This document shows positions 29,444-37,714 of a stretch of 64,000 bases of DNA, in pieces. How positions within the stretch are numbered: the first letter of the stretch is position 1; every line of letters begins with the position of its first letter. The DNA is taken from contig JAGXAB010000005.1 in the NCBI GenBank assembly GCA_018971775.1, forward strand, positions 62,001 to 126,000, given 5' to 3'. The notes beneath the pieces were generated by a model. It was not told the origin of the DNA, made no database searches, and saw only the letters and a list, made by a program, of their open reading frames with translations. The DNA comes from Cyanobacteria bacterium REEB67 (lineage in GTDB: Bacteria > Cyanobacteriota > Vampirovibrionia > Obscuribacterales > Obscuribacteraceae). Position numbers and translations under genes: made by a program.

Positions 29444-30325
29444 ATGTTCAAAGCGCTTCGTGGTTGTGGTGGCGGCAATAGCTGCTTTAGCGGTAATGAA
29501 AGCAACACCCTGACGGCGCTAGCACAGTGCGACTTCAACCCGCCCCTCGACGCCCGCCCCGATCTTTTTACGCCCCGAGATTATCTGCGCCCGATGCTTG
29601 GCGCGGCACTCTATGGCGTCTGTGTCTCGATGTTTTTTACCCTGCCGCTGGTCGGCGTGCCGCATCCGATCTCGCTGCTCATCGCCATGGGAATAGCTTC
29701 AGTCGTTATTTTTGAAATGGCTCTGATTATGAGCTTGTCGGTGTTCATTCACCACTGCGTGTTTCTGCACCGTTTGAAGCAATATGGTCCTCGCTATTAC
29801 AACACCGAAATCAGCGTCGACTCACCGGCCCCGGAGGCCTTTGAGCTATGCCTGGCTGCTACCTCTGATCTGCCAAAATCGAAAATCGTGCGTATGGATG
29901 AAAAAAACGGCACGATCGTGGTGGCACTCAAAGGAAATTTCTGGGTGACGGTCGATCGACTGGTGACCTTGCGTGTGCGCGAAGTTGACGAAGAAGTCGG
30001 AGGGCCCGTGAACGCGGGTGAAGCAGCGGACGCGGAAGCCAGCAATAGTCCTGGCACCGCCGGCAGTGCGCGCGAAAAATCGGTCATTTCCATCGATCCG
30101 AGCATCAAGCTCAGTCGCGTCCGCCAGAAAATGCTCCGCATGATCTGGGGCGACAAGTGGTATCCACTGATCTTCCGCAGCGACATTAGCTGGAATCGCA
30201 AGATTATTGATTCGGTCAGTACTTATATCGCATCAGTGCCGAACTGGGATCACAAATACGATCCGCGGGCACTGGAAAAAGCGCGCTATGAATTTAAGCA
30301 GGATGTGACGTCGGACGCGGCGTAA
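29444..30325 (+). CDS. Membrane protein of unknown function
   Basis: A 293-residue product (ATG 29444 behind GGGTGG; GTG 29435 is an alternative). Two hydrophobic helices lie near residues 55-110 (ISLLIAMGIASVVIFEMAL), followed by a cytoplasmic or periplasmic domain beginning ISVDSPAPEAFELCLAA, with strands KIVRMDEKNGTIVVALKG. That opening resembles SRPBCC/START-type segments. An Ala/Gly/Glu-rich low-complexity loop splits the domain at about 190-210. No catalytic motif is seen and no family assignment made. An 8-base hairpin lies just upstream (about 29393-29411). Confidence 0.65.
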   Translation: MFKALRGCGGGNSCFSGNESNTLTALAQCDFNPPLDARPDLFTPRDYLRPMLGAALYGVCVSMFFTLPLVGVPHPISLLIAMGIASVVIFEMALIMSLSVFIHHCVFLHRLKQYGPRYYNTEISVDSPAPEAFELCLAATSDLPKSKIVRMDEKNGTIVVALKGNFWVTVDRLVTLRVREVDEEVGGPVNAGEAADAEASNSPGTAGSAREKSVISIDPSIKLSRVRQKMLRMIWGDKWYPLIFRSDISWNRKIIDSVSTYIASVPNWDHKYDPRALEKARYEFKQDVTSDAA

Positions 30326-30402
30326 GGTGTACTGGTGAGCAAAGAATACACTTGCGCAGTCTTCGACTATCAAGCGCAACAAAAATTCGCTAGTCTAAAT
30401 CG

Positions 30403-31119
30403 ATGAGCAACCGAGTCTTCGCACATCCAATCAAGCCTCAAGCGCTGCCATTATTTATACTGGTTATGACTACGACTCTAGTCACCAATTTTACTTGCAC
30501 AGCGAGTCAAAAGTCAGAAAAAAACTCTGTAGAAATTGCAAAACGAGTCAAGCACTTACGCCAAAGTGGATTGCACTATGCCATGAAAGGCGACAGGACT
30601 CGGGCCGTCAACAAATTCAACGAGGCCATTTCTTTAAGTCCCCGATGTGCAATGGCTTACGAAAATCGAGCTTGGAGTTATTTTCTGCAGGGTGACAGAC
30701 AACAAGCAATTAGAGATTACGGCACGGCCATTGAGTTAGGCCACAAATCAGCGGACAACAATTTTGCTCGAGGCATCTGCAAAGAAAACTTAAATGCCAA
30801 GCATGAGGCGGTCAGTGATTTTGACCGCGCCCTGATCGCTGCCCCCAACTTTGCGCAATGCCACATTAATAGAAGTCTATTACTAGCCAACCTCGGCAAA
30901 GAAAAACAGGCCCTGCAAGATTTCAGCGATGCCATCACCGGTATTTCAGCAGGCACAGAAAGCCACCCGGAAAAGCAAGTCCATGAGCTATTGCTAGCAG
31001 CAGCCTATCGAGATAGAGCAGTTGTCCTTCTGAAGAGGGGCGATCAAACAGCCGCAAAGCAAGATTTTCAAAAGGCAGAGGAGATCTACCCGGCATATCA
31101 ACCTCGGAAATTAAGATAG
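30403..31119 (+). CDS. Small exported TPR protein
   Basis: A 238-residue protein with an N-terminal hydrophobic segment (about residues 12-32) followed by four or five TPR units, for example TRAVNKFNEAISLSPRCAMAY and KQALQDFSDAI. The Cys after the hydrophobic core is not in a standard lipobox, so a plain signal peptide or anchor is more likely than lipidation. It probably works as a protein-interaction scaffold outside the cytoplasm. It is transcribed in line with the neighbouring genes but separated by a 77-base gap. Confidence 0.75.
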   Translation: MSNRVFAHPIKPQALPLFILVMTTTLVTNFTCTASQKSEKNSVEIAKRVKHLRQSGLHYAMKGDRTRAVNKFNEAISLSPRCAMAYENRAWSYFLQGDRQQAIRDYGTAIELGHKSADNNFARGICKENLNAKHEAVSDFDRALIAAPNFAQCHINRSLLLANLGKEKQALQDFSDAITGISAGTESHPEKQVHELLLAAAYRDRAVVLLKRGDQTAAKQDFQKAEEIYPAYQPRKLR

Positions 31120-31194
31120 TTTTTGCGTTGAATTCTAGAGACACAGCCACTTAAACAGAAAGATCAAACCTAATTTCTCAATTTTGCAACTCCG

Positions 31195-31575
31195 ATGTCA
31201 CACGTCTACGTAGAAATATACAAAATCGTACAGAGCATCCCTAAAGGTCGCGTACTGACTTACGGAATAATTTCACACATGATCGGTGGCCGAATGAGCG
31301 CACAGGGTGTGGGTTGGGCGCTTATGGCGCTTAGCAAAGAAAAACGAGAGCCTGGTTATGATATGAATTCGGTGCCCTGGCAAAGAGTCGTAAATGCTGA
31401 AGGTGGCACAAGCACTCACAAAATAGCGACCATACCGCCTGGGCTGCAACAGGTCCTACTGGAAGCAGAAGGGGTAGCTTTTGACGAGCAGGGCAAGATT
31501 AAGCTCAAACAATACATATGGCTGGACGCTGCAGCAAATGGCACAGCTTCAAAATCATCGAAGAGAAAGCCTTAG
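31195..31575 (+). CDS. Alkyltransferase-like protein (ATL), DNA repair
   Basis: A 126-residue protein equivalent to the C-terminal DNA-binding domain of O6-alkylguanine-DNA alkyltransferases: IPKGRVLTYGIISHMIG, a helix-turn-helix region, and the position where the active-site PCHRV would be. Here it reads VPWQRV, so the acceptor cysteine is replaced by Trp. Proteins with this change (Atl1/YbaZ type) bind alkylated guanines without repairing them and hand the lesion to nucleotide excision repair. A basic Ser/Lys tail ends the protein. It is the last core-type gene before the accessory island. Confidence 0.88.
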   Translation: MSHVYVEIYKIVQSIPKGRVLTYGIISHMIGGRMSAQGVGWALMALSKEKREPGYDMNSVPWQRVVNAEGGTSTHKIATIPPGLQQVLLEAEGVAFDEQGKIKLKQYIWLDAAANGTASKSSKRKP

Positions 31576-31688
31576 TTGACGAGCAAGAGCTCGCAGCGCC
31601 GGTAGATTAGCTTGTAGTCTGAATATTTGACAAGGTACGCCGATTACACATACAATCTCGTGCCTGCAACGTAGAGGATAAATACGTC

Positions 31689-32195
31689 ATGGCCTCATAT
31701 GTATCCTACGACTCTGTATGCGGCAGGGAAGCCTGGCGATCTGCATGGTGCTTTATCCAATATTTGCAAGATAGACCAGGTCAAGATTTAACAAAGGGTC
31801 AATCGAGGCCGATTTTCAATCAAGACAAATCCTGCATAGAAGCCCAGGTGGTTCTCAATGATTTGAGGCTTGCACCTTCAGAAAAAGCGCGATTTTATAG
31901 AGTGGTTTTGGCGCCTCACACGGATCTGACGGATCCGACTGCCTACGCCAGATATGTCTTACAACCCCTAACCGACAAAAAAACCTTATGGTTTTCAATC
32001 GCTCATGCTCACTCCGAAAATCAACACGTGCACACTGTCGTACCTGCCGGGGACGACGGAAATCTACCATTTACGTTCACCAAAAACCTTGCACATGTTC
32101 TAAGGACCAGAAGCGATTATTTCCTCGAGTTTATAAGTACGGGTAATACCTGCATGACCTTCGGACAAGCAGTTGCATGCGGGGCTATCAAATAG
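31689..32195 (+). CDS. Relaxase-like protein (mobilisation, three-histidine motif)
   Basis: A 168-residue protein whose central part matches the metal-binding motif III of conjugative relaxases: WFSIAHAHSENQHVHTVV, with the H-x-H...H-x-H arrangement, followed by PAGDDGNLPF. Upstream, RFYRVVLAPHTDLTDPTAY fits the first strand of VirD2/MobA-type (DUF3363-like) relaxases. Relaxases nick oriT and lead plasmid or ICE transfer. The protein is short and lacks the rest of a full relaxase. The N-terminal tyrosines (YVSYDS) are possible but unproven nicking residues. It marks the left side of a mobile-element remnant. Confidence 0.55.
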   Translation: MASYVSYDSVCGREAWRSAWCFIQYLQDRPGQDLTKGQSRPIFNQDKSCIEAQVVLNDLRLAPSEKARFYRVVLAPHTDLTDPTAYARYVLQPLTDKKTLWFSIAHAHSENQHVHTVVPAGDDGNLPFTFTKNLAHVLRTRSDYFLEFISTGNTCMTFGQAVACGAIK

Positions 32196-33234
32196 TCCGA
32201 TGATGGTAAAAGCCAGCAAAATGTCAGGCCGGGCTTGCTGAAAGACCTCGGTCAGCTAAGCCACCTGTGATAGATTACGATGATGCCCCTACAACGCTCT
32301 CAACCACGGTTTCGACTTACTCGAATGTAGATTGCCTTGATAACGTAGCTACGGCATATAATCTGGTTTATAGGGAATCTGCTTCTAATTTCAGCGCATA
32401 AGCTATGACCCAGAAAATAACAACGGTGGCAGTTATGGCCCGAAAGAGTTTTCAAAAAATCAATCCTTGACCGGCCACCGAACGGACACGAATTGAAACC
32501 ACTGCGAGATTCGGACGGACACACTGAAACCAAGACACGGAAGCGTTCTTAACCAGCGTTACGCATAAGCAAAACGCGTATTTATTTGACCACTCTACCA
32601 TTCAACTTGACGTCGATCCTGTGTTGCACCTTTGCGACAACACTTTTGCTCTAGTTTTGTTCGCAAAAAATTTTTTGCCAATCTGGAATAACGTCTCGAT
32701 ATTTAATAACCTGGCCAGACCTCACTGGTCTAGCTGTAGGCCTACCGAGTAATTCTGGGGCGCCAAGCTGTCAAAATTGAAGAAACAGCGGTACTTCTAA
32801 AGGCCCACTTCTCGACAGTGCCGGCGAAAATTTTGCAGCACGATTCAACGCTTATAAATCCAGAAGCATTAGACAAAATTGGAGGAGCTATCTTCCTATT
32901 TTTTCCCAATCCAATCCTTCAAAAAAAACTCGACGGCAACTCCAAAGCTAAGGAAAAGGACAGGTAGGGATCACAGATTTTCCAAGCAGGTGCGTTGCAC
33001 AGAAACACCCGGGCGAACATCCTTTTAGAGCACTCTGGACCGAACGCCATATATAGGACCGGCCATATTGACCGCCAGCCACTATTCATATACATTCGTA
33101 TGGTACAAGGGCCAAAAATCCCCAACGACGGGCAACACGGGGTTGCCAAACCGGCGCAACAGTGGTAAAATTTCTAAAGAATCTAAATGACTTTGGATTT
33201 CTAAATGCAGGATTGACTCCTGATGGAGAGAAAA
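32196..33234. other. 1-kb gene-poor, AT-richer region in the island
   Basis: No complete gene was found. A perfect palindrome GCAAAAAATTTTTTGC lies at 32663-32678. A stop-to-stop frame at 32740-32967 (plus strand, about 75 codons) has protein-like content such as LINPEALDKIGGAIFLFF but no canonical start near its beginning; it may be a fragment of a lost gene. The rest looks like decayed DNA. A relaxase-adjacent origin of transfer would be expected here, but I cannot identify a nick site. Confidence 0.4.
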
Positions 33235-33540
33235 ATGAGCCAACTAGCACACGAAGATCCCCGAATCAGCACATTGAAAGTGAGCAGTCAGGGACAAGTG
33301 ACACTGTCAAAGGAAGCCAGGCAACAACACCACCTCAATGCCGGAGAAACACTGATCGAGATTTCGCTTCCCGGCTGCATCATTTTGCTGCCACAAAGTG
33401 AAGTGATGGCAGAGTTGATGCTTAAAGCACAAGTCGGTTTGCAGAAACTGGGACTTAGTGTCGATGAGCTTAAGGATCGAGTGGCGAAGCGCGCCGATGG
33501 TCGACTGAATGAACGATACCCGGGAGTATTTGATGAGTAA
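33235..33540 (+). CDS. AbrB/MazE-family antitoxin
   Basis: A 101-residue protein with an N-terminal SpoVT-AbrB swapped-hairpin DNA-binding domain (STLKVSSQGQVTLSKEARQQ, then a GETL strand and GCIILLPQS), followed by a helical C-terminal tail that would bind the toxin. ATG 33235 is preferred over 33223 because GGAGAG lies just before it. It overlaps the PIN toxin by eight bases. Antitoxins of this class repress their own operon together with the toxin. Confidence 0.85.
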   Translation: MSQLAHEDPRISTLKVSSQGQVTLSKEARQQHHLNAGETLIEISLPGCIILLPQSEVMAELMLKAQVGLQKLGLSVDELKDRVAKRADGRLNERYPGVFDE

Positions 33541-34027
33541 TGACCGGCTCCTGGCCTTCGTCGACTGCAATATAGTGATCGAATGCCTATTTGCTCCAAT
33601 GCACCCAGCAAACGCGATAGCCGTGCTGGCAGCAAATAAGCATTTAGATCTGGTTACATGCAATCTCGTCATCGAAGATATAGAAGCCGAAATAATTGAC
33701 CGAGCCACGCAAGCCGACGACCTTGGCGTCATCGACGTTTATGCACAATTTTTGAAACAAATAAGACTAAAGGTTATGCCCGATCCAACCAGCTCTCTGG
33801 TCAAAGAAACCCTCCACAAATATCTCGGCATAATGCGACACCGCGCAGATATTCCGGTTTTAGCCTCGGCCATTGAAATCGGTCCGAACTTAATACTTTC
33901 AGACAACAGAAAACACTTCAACGATCTGGTAGCAGAACGATCCGGCATCCCTATTTGCTCCAGCGAAGAATTTTTAGCACTGCTGATGAGCGGGTCGGCA
34001 AGAGAGCGGCTGGGATCTAAATCGTAG
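33533..34027 (+). CDS. PIN-domain toxin (VapC-like)
   Basis: A 164-residue PIN-fold protein: LLAFVDCNIVIECL gives the first acidic residue, IEDIEAEII the second, and ADIPVLASAIEIGPNLILSDNRKHF the conserved C-terminal acidic cluster. VapC-type PIN toxins are Mg-dependent RNases that cleave tRNA or rRNA. ATG 33533 lies inside the antitoxin gene (ATGAGTAATG overlap) behind GGAG; an upstream ATG at 33509 is less likely. The partner is AbrB-type. The protein is longer than typical VapC (about 130-140 residues). Confidence 0.82.
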   Translation: MSNDRLLAFVDCNIVIECLFAPMHPANAIAVLAANKHLDLVTCNLVIEDIEAEIIDRATQADDLGVIDVYAQFLKQIRLKVMPDPTSSLVKETLHKYLGIMRHRADIPVLASAIEIGPNLILSDNRKHFNDLVAERSGIPICSSEEFLALLMSGSARERLGSKS

Positions 34028-34037
34028 GGCGGCAACA

Positions 34038-35290
34038 ATGGGACAAGGTCTTAAGAATCATATGGCAGAGCAATTGCAATCGCTTACAAAACGCCCCGAC
34101 TTAATTGGCCTGGGTTCAACACTAACGAGTCAACCTCGGGGACTAGACACCTTTGGCAAGATCGAAAATCCTCTCCTATCTGGCTTTGATTCATTTAAGA
34201 AGGCCGCTCAAAGTATCGCAGGGGAGCCATTCACCAATCAACTCCTCGGCGCAGAGCTGTTTGGCAAATCCACCAAGCCTTTGTCAGATTCGTTTGCTCA
34301 GGCCGTTCTGGGTGACATGCAAAGGGAGAAGGTCCTTGGCTCCGACTTATACGGCAAGTTCGAACATCCCTTTTAAGCCACCTGGATGCATTCAGCCAAG
34401 CCGGTCCGGGAAGTGCCTACACCGAGAAACTTATCGGTGCAGATACCATCGCCAAGCTGGAAAATCCATTCTTTCATGGCATGGATTCATTCGCCAAAAT
34501 TGCTCTAACATCTGACCATTCCGAAAAACTTCTCGGATACGGCATGGTCGGCGAGTTCGAAAATCCTTTTGTAAAACAGATGGATACATTCAGCCAAATT
34601 GACCTGGGAAGTGCTTACACAGAGAATCTTGTCGGCGCGGACACAATCAGCAAACTGGAGAATCCGCTCTTTCATGGCATGGATTCGTTAAACAACATTG
34701 CTCTAACATCAGACTACACCGGGAAACTTCTCGGCCACGACATGATCGGCAAGTTCGAAAATCCGTACATTGCTGAACTCGAAAAACTCAAGAAGATTGT
34801 TGCGGGCGACTTAGCTCCTGCGCCCGTCGACAAGTTAATTGCTCCCGACGAGGTTGAAATATTCAGCACTCCCTCAGTGGATCCTATAAGCGTCGTCGAT
34901 GAGTTCGCCATCCACCACGAAGTTGAAATTCAATCTAGCTTGGCGCCTGACCAATTAGAGCTCGCTCCCCAGTTAGCATCCTACTTATCTCTACATTGTT
35001 TGAGGGAGACAGCTGTTAAGAATTTGGAAGATGCAGTAAAGAACATTGAACAACAACTGACCAAAGACGCAAGCCGTGCACCAGATGCGATGCAGATAAT
35101 GCTGAAGGCAATCAAGCGTCGGCTCAGCCTTTGTGCCGACAAACTACTGCGCTCAGGTCAGACGCCGGTACCGGTCTTACTAGAATTGAGCCCACGCACG
35201 GCGAGCGTTCTGCATGAGCTGTGGCAATTTCCAAAAGAGCTCCGCGCACTGACCAACCTATTGGACAATTTATTGGGCGACCTGAATTAA
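34038..35290 (+). pseudogene. 66-residue-repeat protein split by a one-base frameshift
   Basis: Two frames, 34038-34376 and from about 34373 to 35290, belong to one gene. The first ends at GKFEHPF-stop within a TTTT run (34371-34374). A -1 shift there restores LSHLDAFSQAGPGSAYTEKL, which matches the same place in the next repeat (VKQMDTFSQIDLGSAYTENL). The full protein has about 33-residue units with the core (Y/H)(T/S)EKLLG.D.I.K(F/L)ENPF...MD.F, then a helical C-terminal domain of about 130 residues. The start follows GGGCGG, 10 bases after the PIN toxin stop, so it is the third gene of the toxin-antitoxin operon. The function is unknown. A sequencing error in the T-run would make it an intact gene. 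Confidence 0.65.
34389..34784 (+). repeat. Two 198-bp tandem repeats
   Basis: 34389-34586 and 34587-34784 are clearly homologous at the DNA level: both contain cattcagccaa near the start, ctttcatggcatggattc in the middle and tcggc(g/a)agttcgaaaat near the end. Each encodes 66 residues, itself two diverged 33-residue units. More diverged units precede them in the first frame. Confidence 0.8.
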
Positions 35291-35743
35291 CGTCGCTAAC
35301 AACTTAACAGCGGTTCCAGTTTCGGTTCCCCGCAAAATAACCTGGGCGTTAATCGCTCTTGGCACACCGACATAAGAGGCTCCAGCTCCAAGCATCTGAT
35401 TAAAAGAAACCCTGGCCCTGATAATTCCTCTTGCTTCATCCTCGCCTACCACCTGCCACATAACGCGACTACTGCAGCCGGTCTCAACTCATGAATGATT
35501 GAACGTGTCGAGTATCGATCCCCATACCACCGGCAGTGGTGCGGCAAAAATCTCTTCGGGCGGATCAAGCAACGCGGCAAGCAAAGCCTTATCTTTTTCC
35601 GAATAGTGATGCCAGATCATTCCGGCTGCAATGCATCCGACCATAAATCCAGCGGTATAACCCAAAAAGCCGGTAGCGAAAATCCAGGTGAAAAGTCCCC
35701 CCGAAACCGCCAAAACAACTCCTAAAGCTCCTGTTGGTCACAT
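35270..35743 (-). pseudogene. Small conjugation-type membrane protein gene with two in-frame TGA codons
   Basis: A strong GGAGGT is followed after seven bases by ATG (35741-35743), then at once TGA (35738-35740). The same frame continues PTGALGVVLAVSGG, a hydrophobic region (GGLFTWIFATGFLGYTAGFM) and a soluble part to a second TGA (35489-35491). It then runs on in frame with VETGCSSRVMWQVVGED to a TAA at 35270. Read through, it gives one protein of about 157 residues with tryptophan-compatible contexts (M-W-P, HS-W-VE). I infer a single gene carrying two nonsense changes. A reinitiation start (TTG 35713 behind AGGAG) could still make the middle part. Confidence 0.5.
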
Positions 35744-35764
35744 AATATGTACCTCCAACATCAA

Positions 35765-36728
35765 TTACCATTGTAAAAATCCCAGCGCCGGAGCCGCTTC
35801 TTCGGCAGGCTCATCACCGCTCTCAGCCAACTCAGCATCCTCATCTGCCCAATCTTCAAGATCATCCTGACTTTGCCGGTCCTGCTCGCCCTGGCCTTCA
35901 CTTACACCGACACTGGCCGTGCCGTCAGTTCTCGTCTTGCGTCTCAAAGTCTCGTCTACTTCCAGAACTCTGCGAACCGGCGGAGGATAAAAATCGGGGT
36001 CGGTCTGGGCCATGTATTCTCGCCAGCTCAGAGCTCTAACTTGAATCGGTCTTGTCGAGGGCAGAAAAGCAATCATGTTCGGTTTGCCTTCCTCAGACAG
36101 CCTCTGCTTTTCGTCAAATCACCCCTAAATTCAGTAACTCATCGACTCCGAGCAACGGCTCTTTTTCTTTGGCCTCTCGCAGCTGACCGGTTGACGTTAC
36201 TTTTACATCGTTGTCCTGGGCCTCACCCAACATCTGACTTAATTGTTTAGCTGTTTCGTGGTCGTTTGTTTTGAAGAACAACTTGGTGGCAGGTTGACTG
36301 ATTAACAACTTCGCTTCATCGCCATATAGATTTTGCATTGGCACAAAATCCTGCACACCCAAAATCGCAGGGATTTTGTCGTGCCTAAGTATCGTCAACT
36401 TGCTTGTAAAGCCCCGGACATAGCCAAAGTTAGTGAATTCATCGAGATAGAGAGAAACTGGGGTCGCCATTGGCCTGTTCACGACCACCGATAGCATCAG
36501 ATTCAACATCATCGCGGCCAGTGGCTTGTATTCAGGTTTGTCCGCCGGTGTCGCCAGATAGATCGTAAAGAGACCGGAACTAATGGCATCGAGATCCGAA
36601 GAATCGATATATTCAGGCAATTTTTGCCAACCAACCGTAGTAGTAACTTGAGTCAATACCGATCTGAATGTCGCCGGCTTATTAGCTTTAAAATGACTCA
36701 GTAACGGCGCAAGATATTGAATGCAGAC
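35765..36728 (-). pseudogene. TraG/TraD-type conjugative coupling protein, truncated and frameshifted
   Basis: The minus strand encodes the C-terminal half of a type IV coupling protein ATPase: FTIYLATPADKPEYKPLAAM, the conserved LDEFTNFGYVRGF (Walker B region LYLDEF), then FVPMQNLYGDEA. The frame stops at 36114-36116 after LLNLGV, but shifting past one extra base restores FDEKQRLSEEGKPNMIAFLP and runs to a TAA or similar at 35765 through an acidic tail (DLEDWADEDAELAESGDEPAE). The N-terminal half with Walker A is absent; a stop precedes 36728 and a plus-strand gene replaces it. Coupling proteins feed relaxase-DNA complexes into type IV secretion. This copy is dead. Confidence 0.75.
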
Positions 36729-36795
36729 TCAATTTGATTGCGTAAAAGCCAATTAAATGTAAGATGTATAAATCGAAGCAACTTGGGAGGTAGCC

Positions 36796-37005
36796 ATGCA
36801 AAATCCAATCAAAACGGCATGGACGAGACAAGAAGTAGTTGAGATTGTTTCGGCTCTTGTCTTGAAGCGTCACGGTTTAACTTTCGATGAATACATCGAG
36901 TTAATCACAAGCAATAGTCAAAAAATTGACCACTGCCAAGATAGCGATGTAATCGGCCTACTTGCCCTAATTGGTTTAGGAAACGGAAGCCTTGCAACAG
37001 CCTAG
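36796..37005 (+). CDS. Small protein, putative antitoxin of a TumE-like pair
   Basis: A 69-residue helical protein starting at ATG 36796 behind a near-perfect GGGAGG five bases upstream. It contains TRQEVVEIVSALVLKRHGLTFDEYIEL and a short hydrophobic end. It overlaps the next gene by 14 bases. Small, strongly translated first gene plus overlapping larger partner, inside a decayed mobile element and more AT-rich than its surroundings, is the usual look of a toxin-antitoxin locus. No DNA-binding domain is firmly recognised. Confidence 0.6.
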   Translation: MQNPIKTAWTRQEVVEIVSALVLKRHGLTFDEYIELITSNSQKIDHCQDSDVIGLLALIGLGNGSLATA

Positions 37006-37660
37006 CTCGTTTCTGACAAGAGCCGTAGGGTTAACTAGAGAATCGCTCGCTGGAGGTGAAGAAGCAGTATTCGCCTTTCGCGAACTAATTATGCTTTTAC
37101 TGGGTAGGACAATTCTCGACCACAAGTCGTTTGTCACAGTACAATCGGTAAACTGGCAAAATGCGTTCATAATCGCTCCACCACGCAGAACGATGAAAGA
37201 ATTTGAAGCGGCAGGAGCAGGCAGCGAACTGTATAGTCGTTTGCAGTTAACTAACGGACATTTCCTGGACTTGCAGTACAGTTTGTTTGTTGACCCCAAG
37301 GTTAATTTTCTGAAAACCGATTCGTCGCGAATGGTCTATCAGAGCGACGATAGTGGCCGAGATCAATTATTTCGCTTTGAAATGAGTCGGCAACCAGCTA
37401 ATCACTATCCCTTTGCTCATTTGCATGTCAACGGCCATTGGAAACAAGGTAAAGCAAAACGACCAAAAGATATGGTGAAAGTTCATTTTCCGACACCTAG
37501 ACCGACAATTGAAAGCCTTATTAGGGTGTTAGTTTACGATTTCAATGTTGAATCGAAGTGCGAACCAAGAGTTTTCGAACCGGTATTAAGATCCTGCGAA
37601 CAGGAATTTTTAAGAGTGGCAAGAACATGCTCTAAAGCTCCTCAACCTCTTCCTCCGTGA
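36992..37660 (+). CDS. TumE/DUF6516-like protein, putative toxin
   Basis: A 222-residue protein with start TTG 36992 inside the preceding gene. The central part (HFLDLQYSLFVDPKVNFLKTD, then QLFRFEMSRQPANHYPFAHLHVNG, and KVHFPTPRPTIESLIRVLV) follows the order seen in TumE-type toxins: a beta-sheet with a His-x-His strand and a PT-x-R loop. The HLH pair and downstream arginine are candidate catalytic residues. The assignment is by pattern resemblance, not a database search. The N-terminal 60 residues (FAFRELIMLLLGRTILDHKSF) are extra relative to the short family form. Confidence 0.5.
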   Translation: MQQPSSFLTRAVGLTRESLAGGEEAVFAFRELIMLLLGRTILDHKSFVTVQSVNWQNAFIIAPPRRTMKEFEAAGAGSELYSRLQLTNGHFLDLQYSLFVDPKVNFLKTDSSRMVYQSDDSGRDQLFRFEMSRQPANHYPFAHLHVNGHWKQGKAKRPKDMVKVHFPTPRPTIESLIRVLVYDFNVESKCEPRVFEPVLRSCEQEFLRVARTCSKAPQPLPP

Positions 37661-37714
37661 GCAGAGTAAGGCGTTTAAGATATAAATTTGCATTGTCAAA
37701 AGCTTGTACAGTCA

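Noticed and set aside
34371-34377. Programmed -1 ribosomal frameshift in the repeat gene
   Set aside because: The T-run does not form a standard X-XXY-YYZ slippery heptamer in the correct frame, and no downstream pseudoknot was evident; a deletion or sequencing error is simpler.
35270-35743. Genome-wide UGA-to-Trp code
   Set aside because: Several intact genes end in TGA (for example at 13660, 22436, 54778 and 58574), so UGA works as a stop codon; nonsense decay is the default reading.
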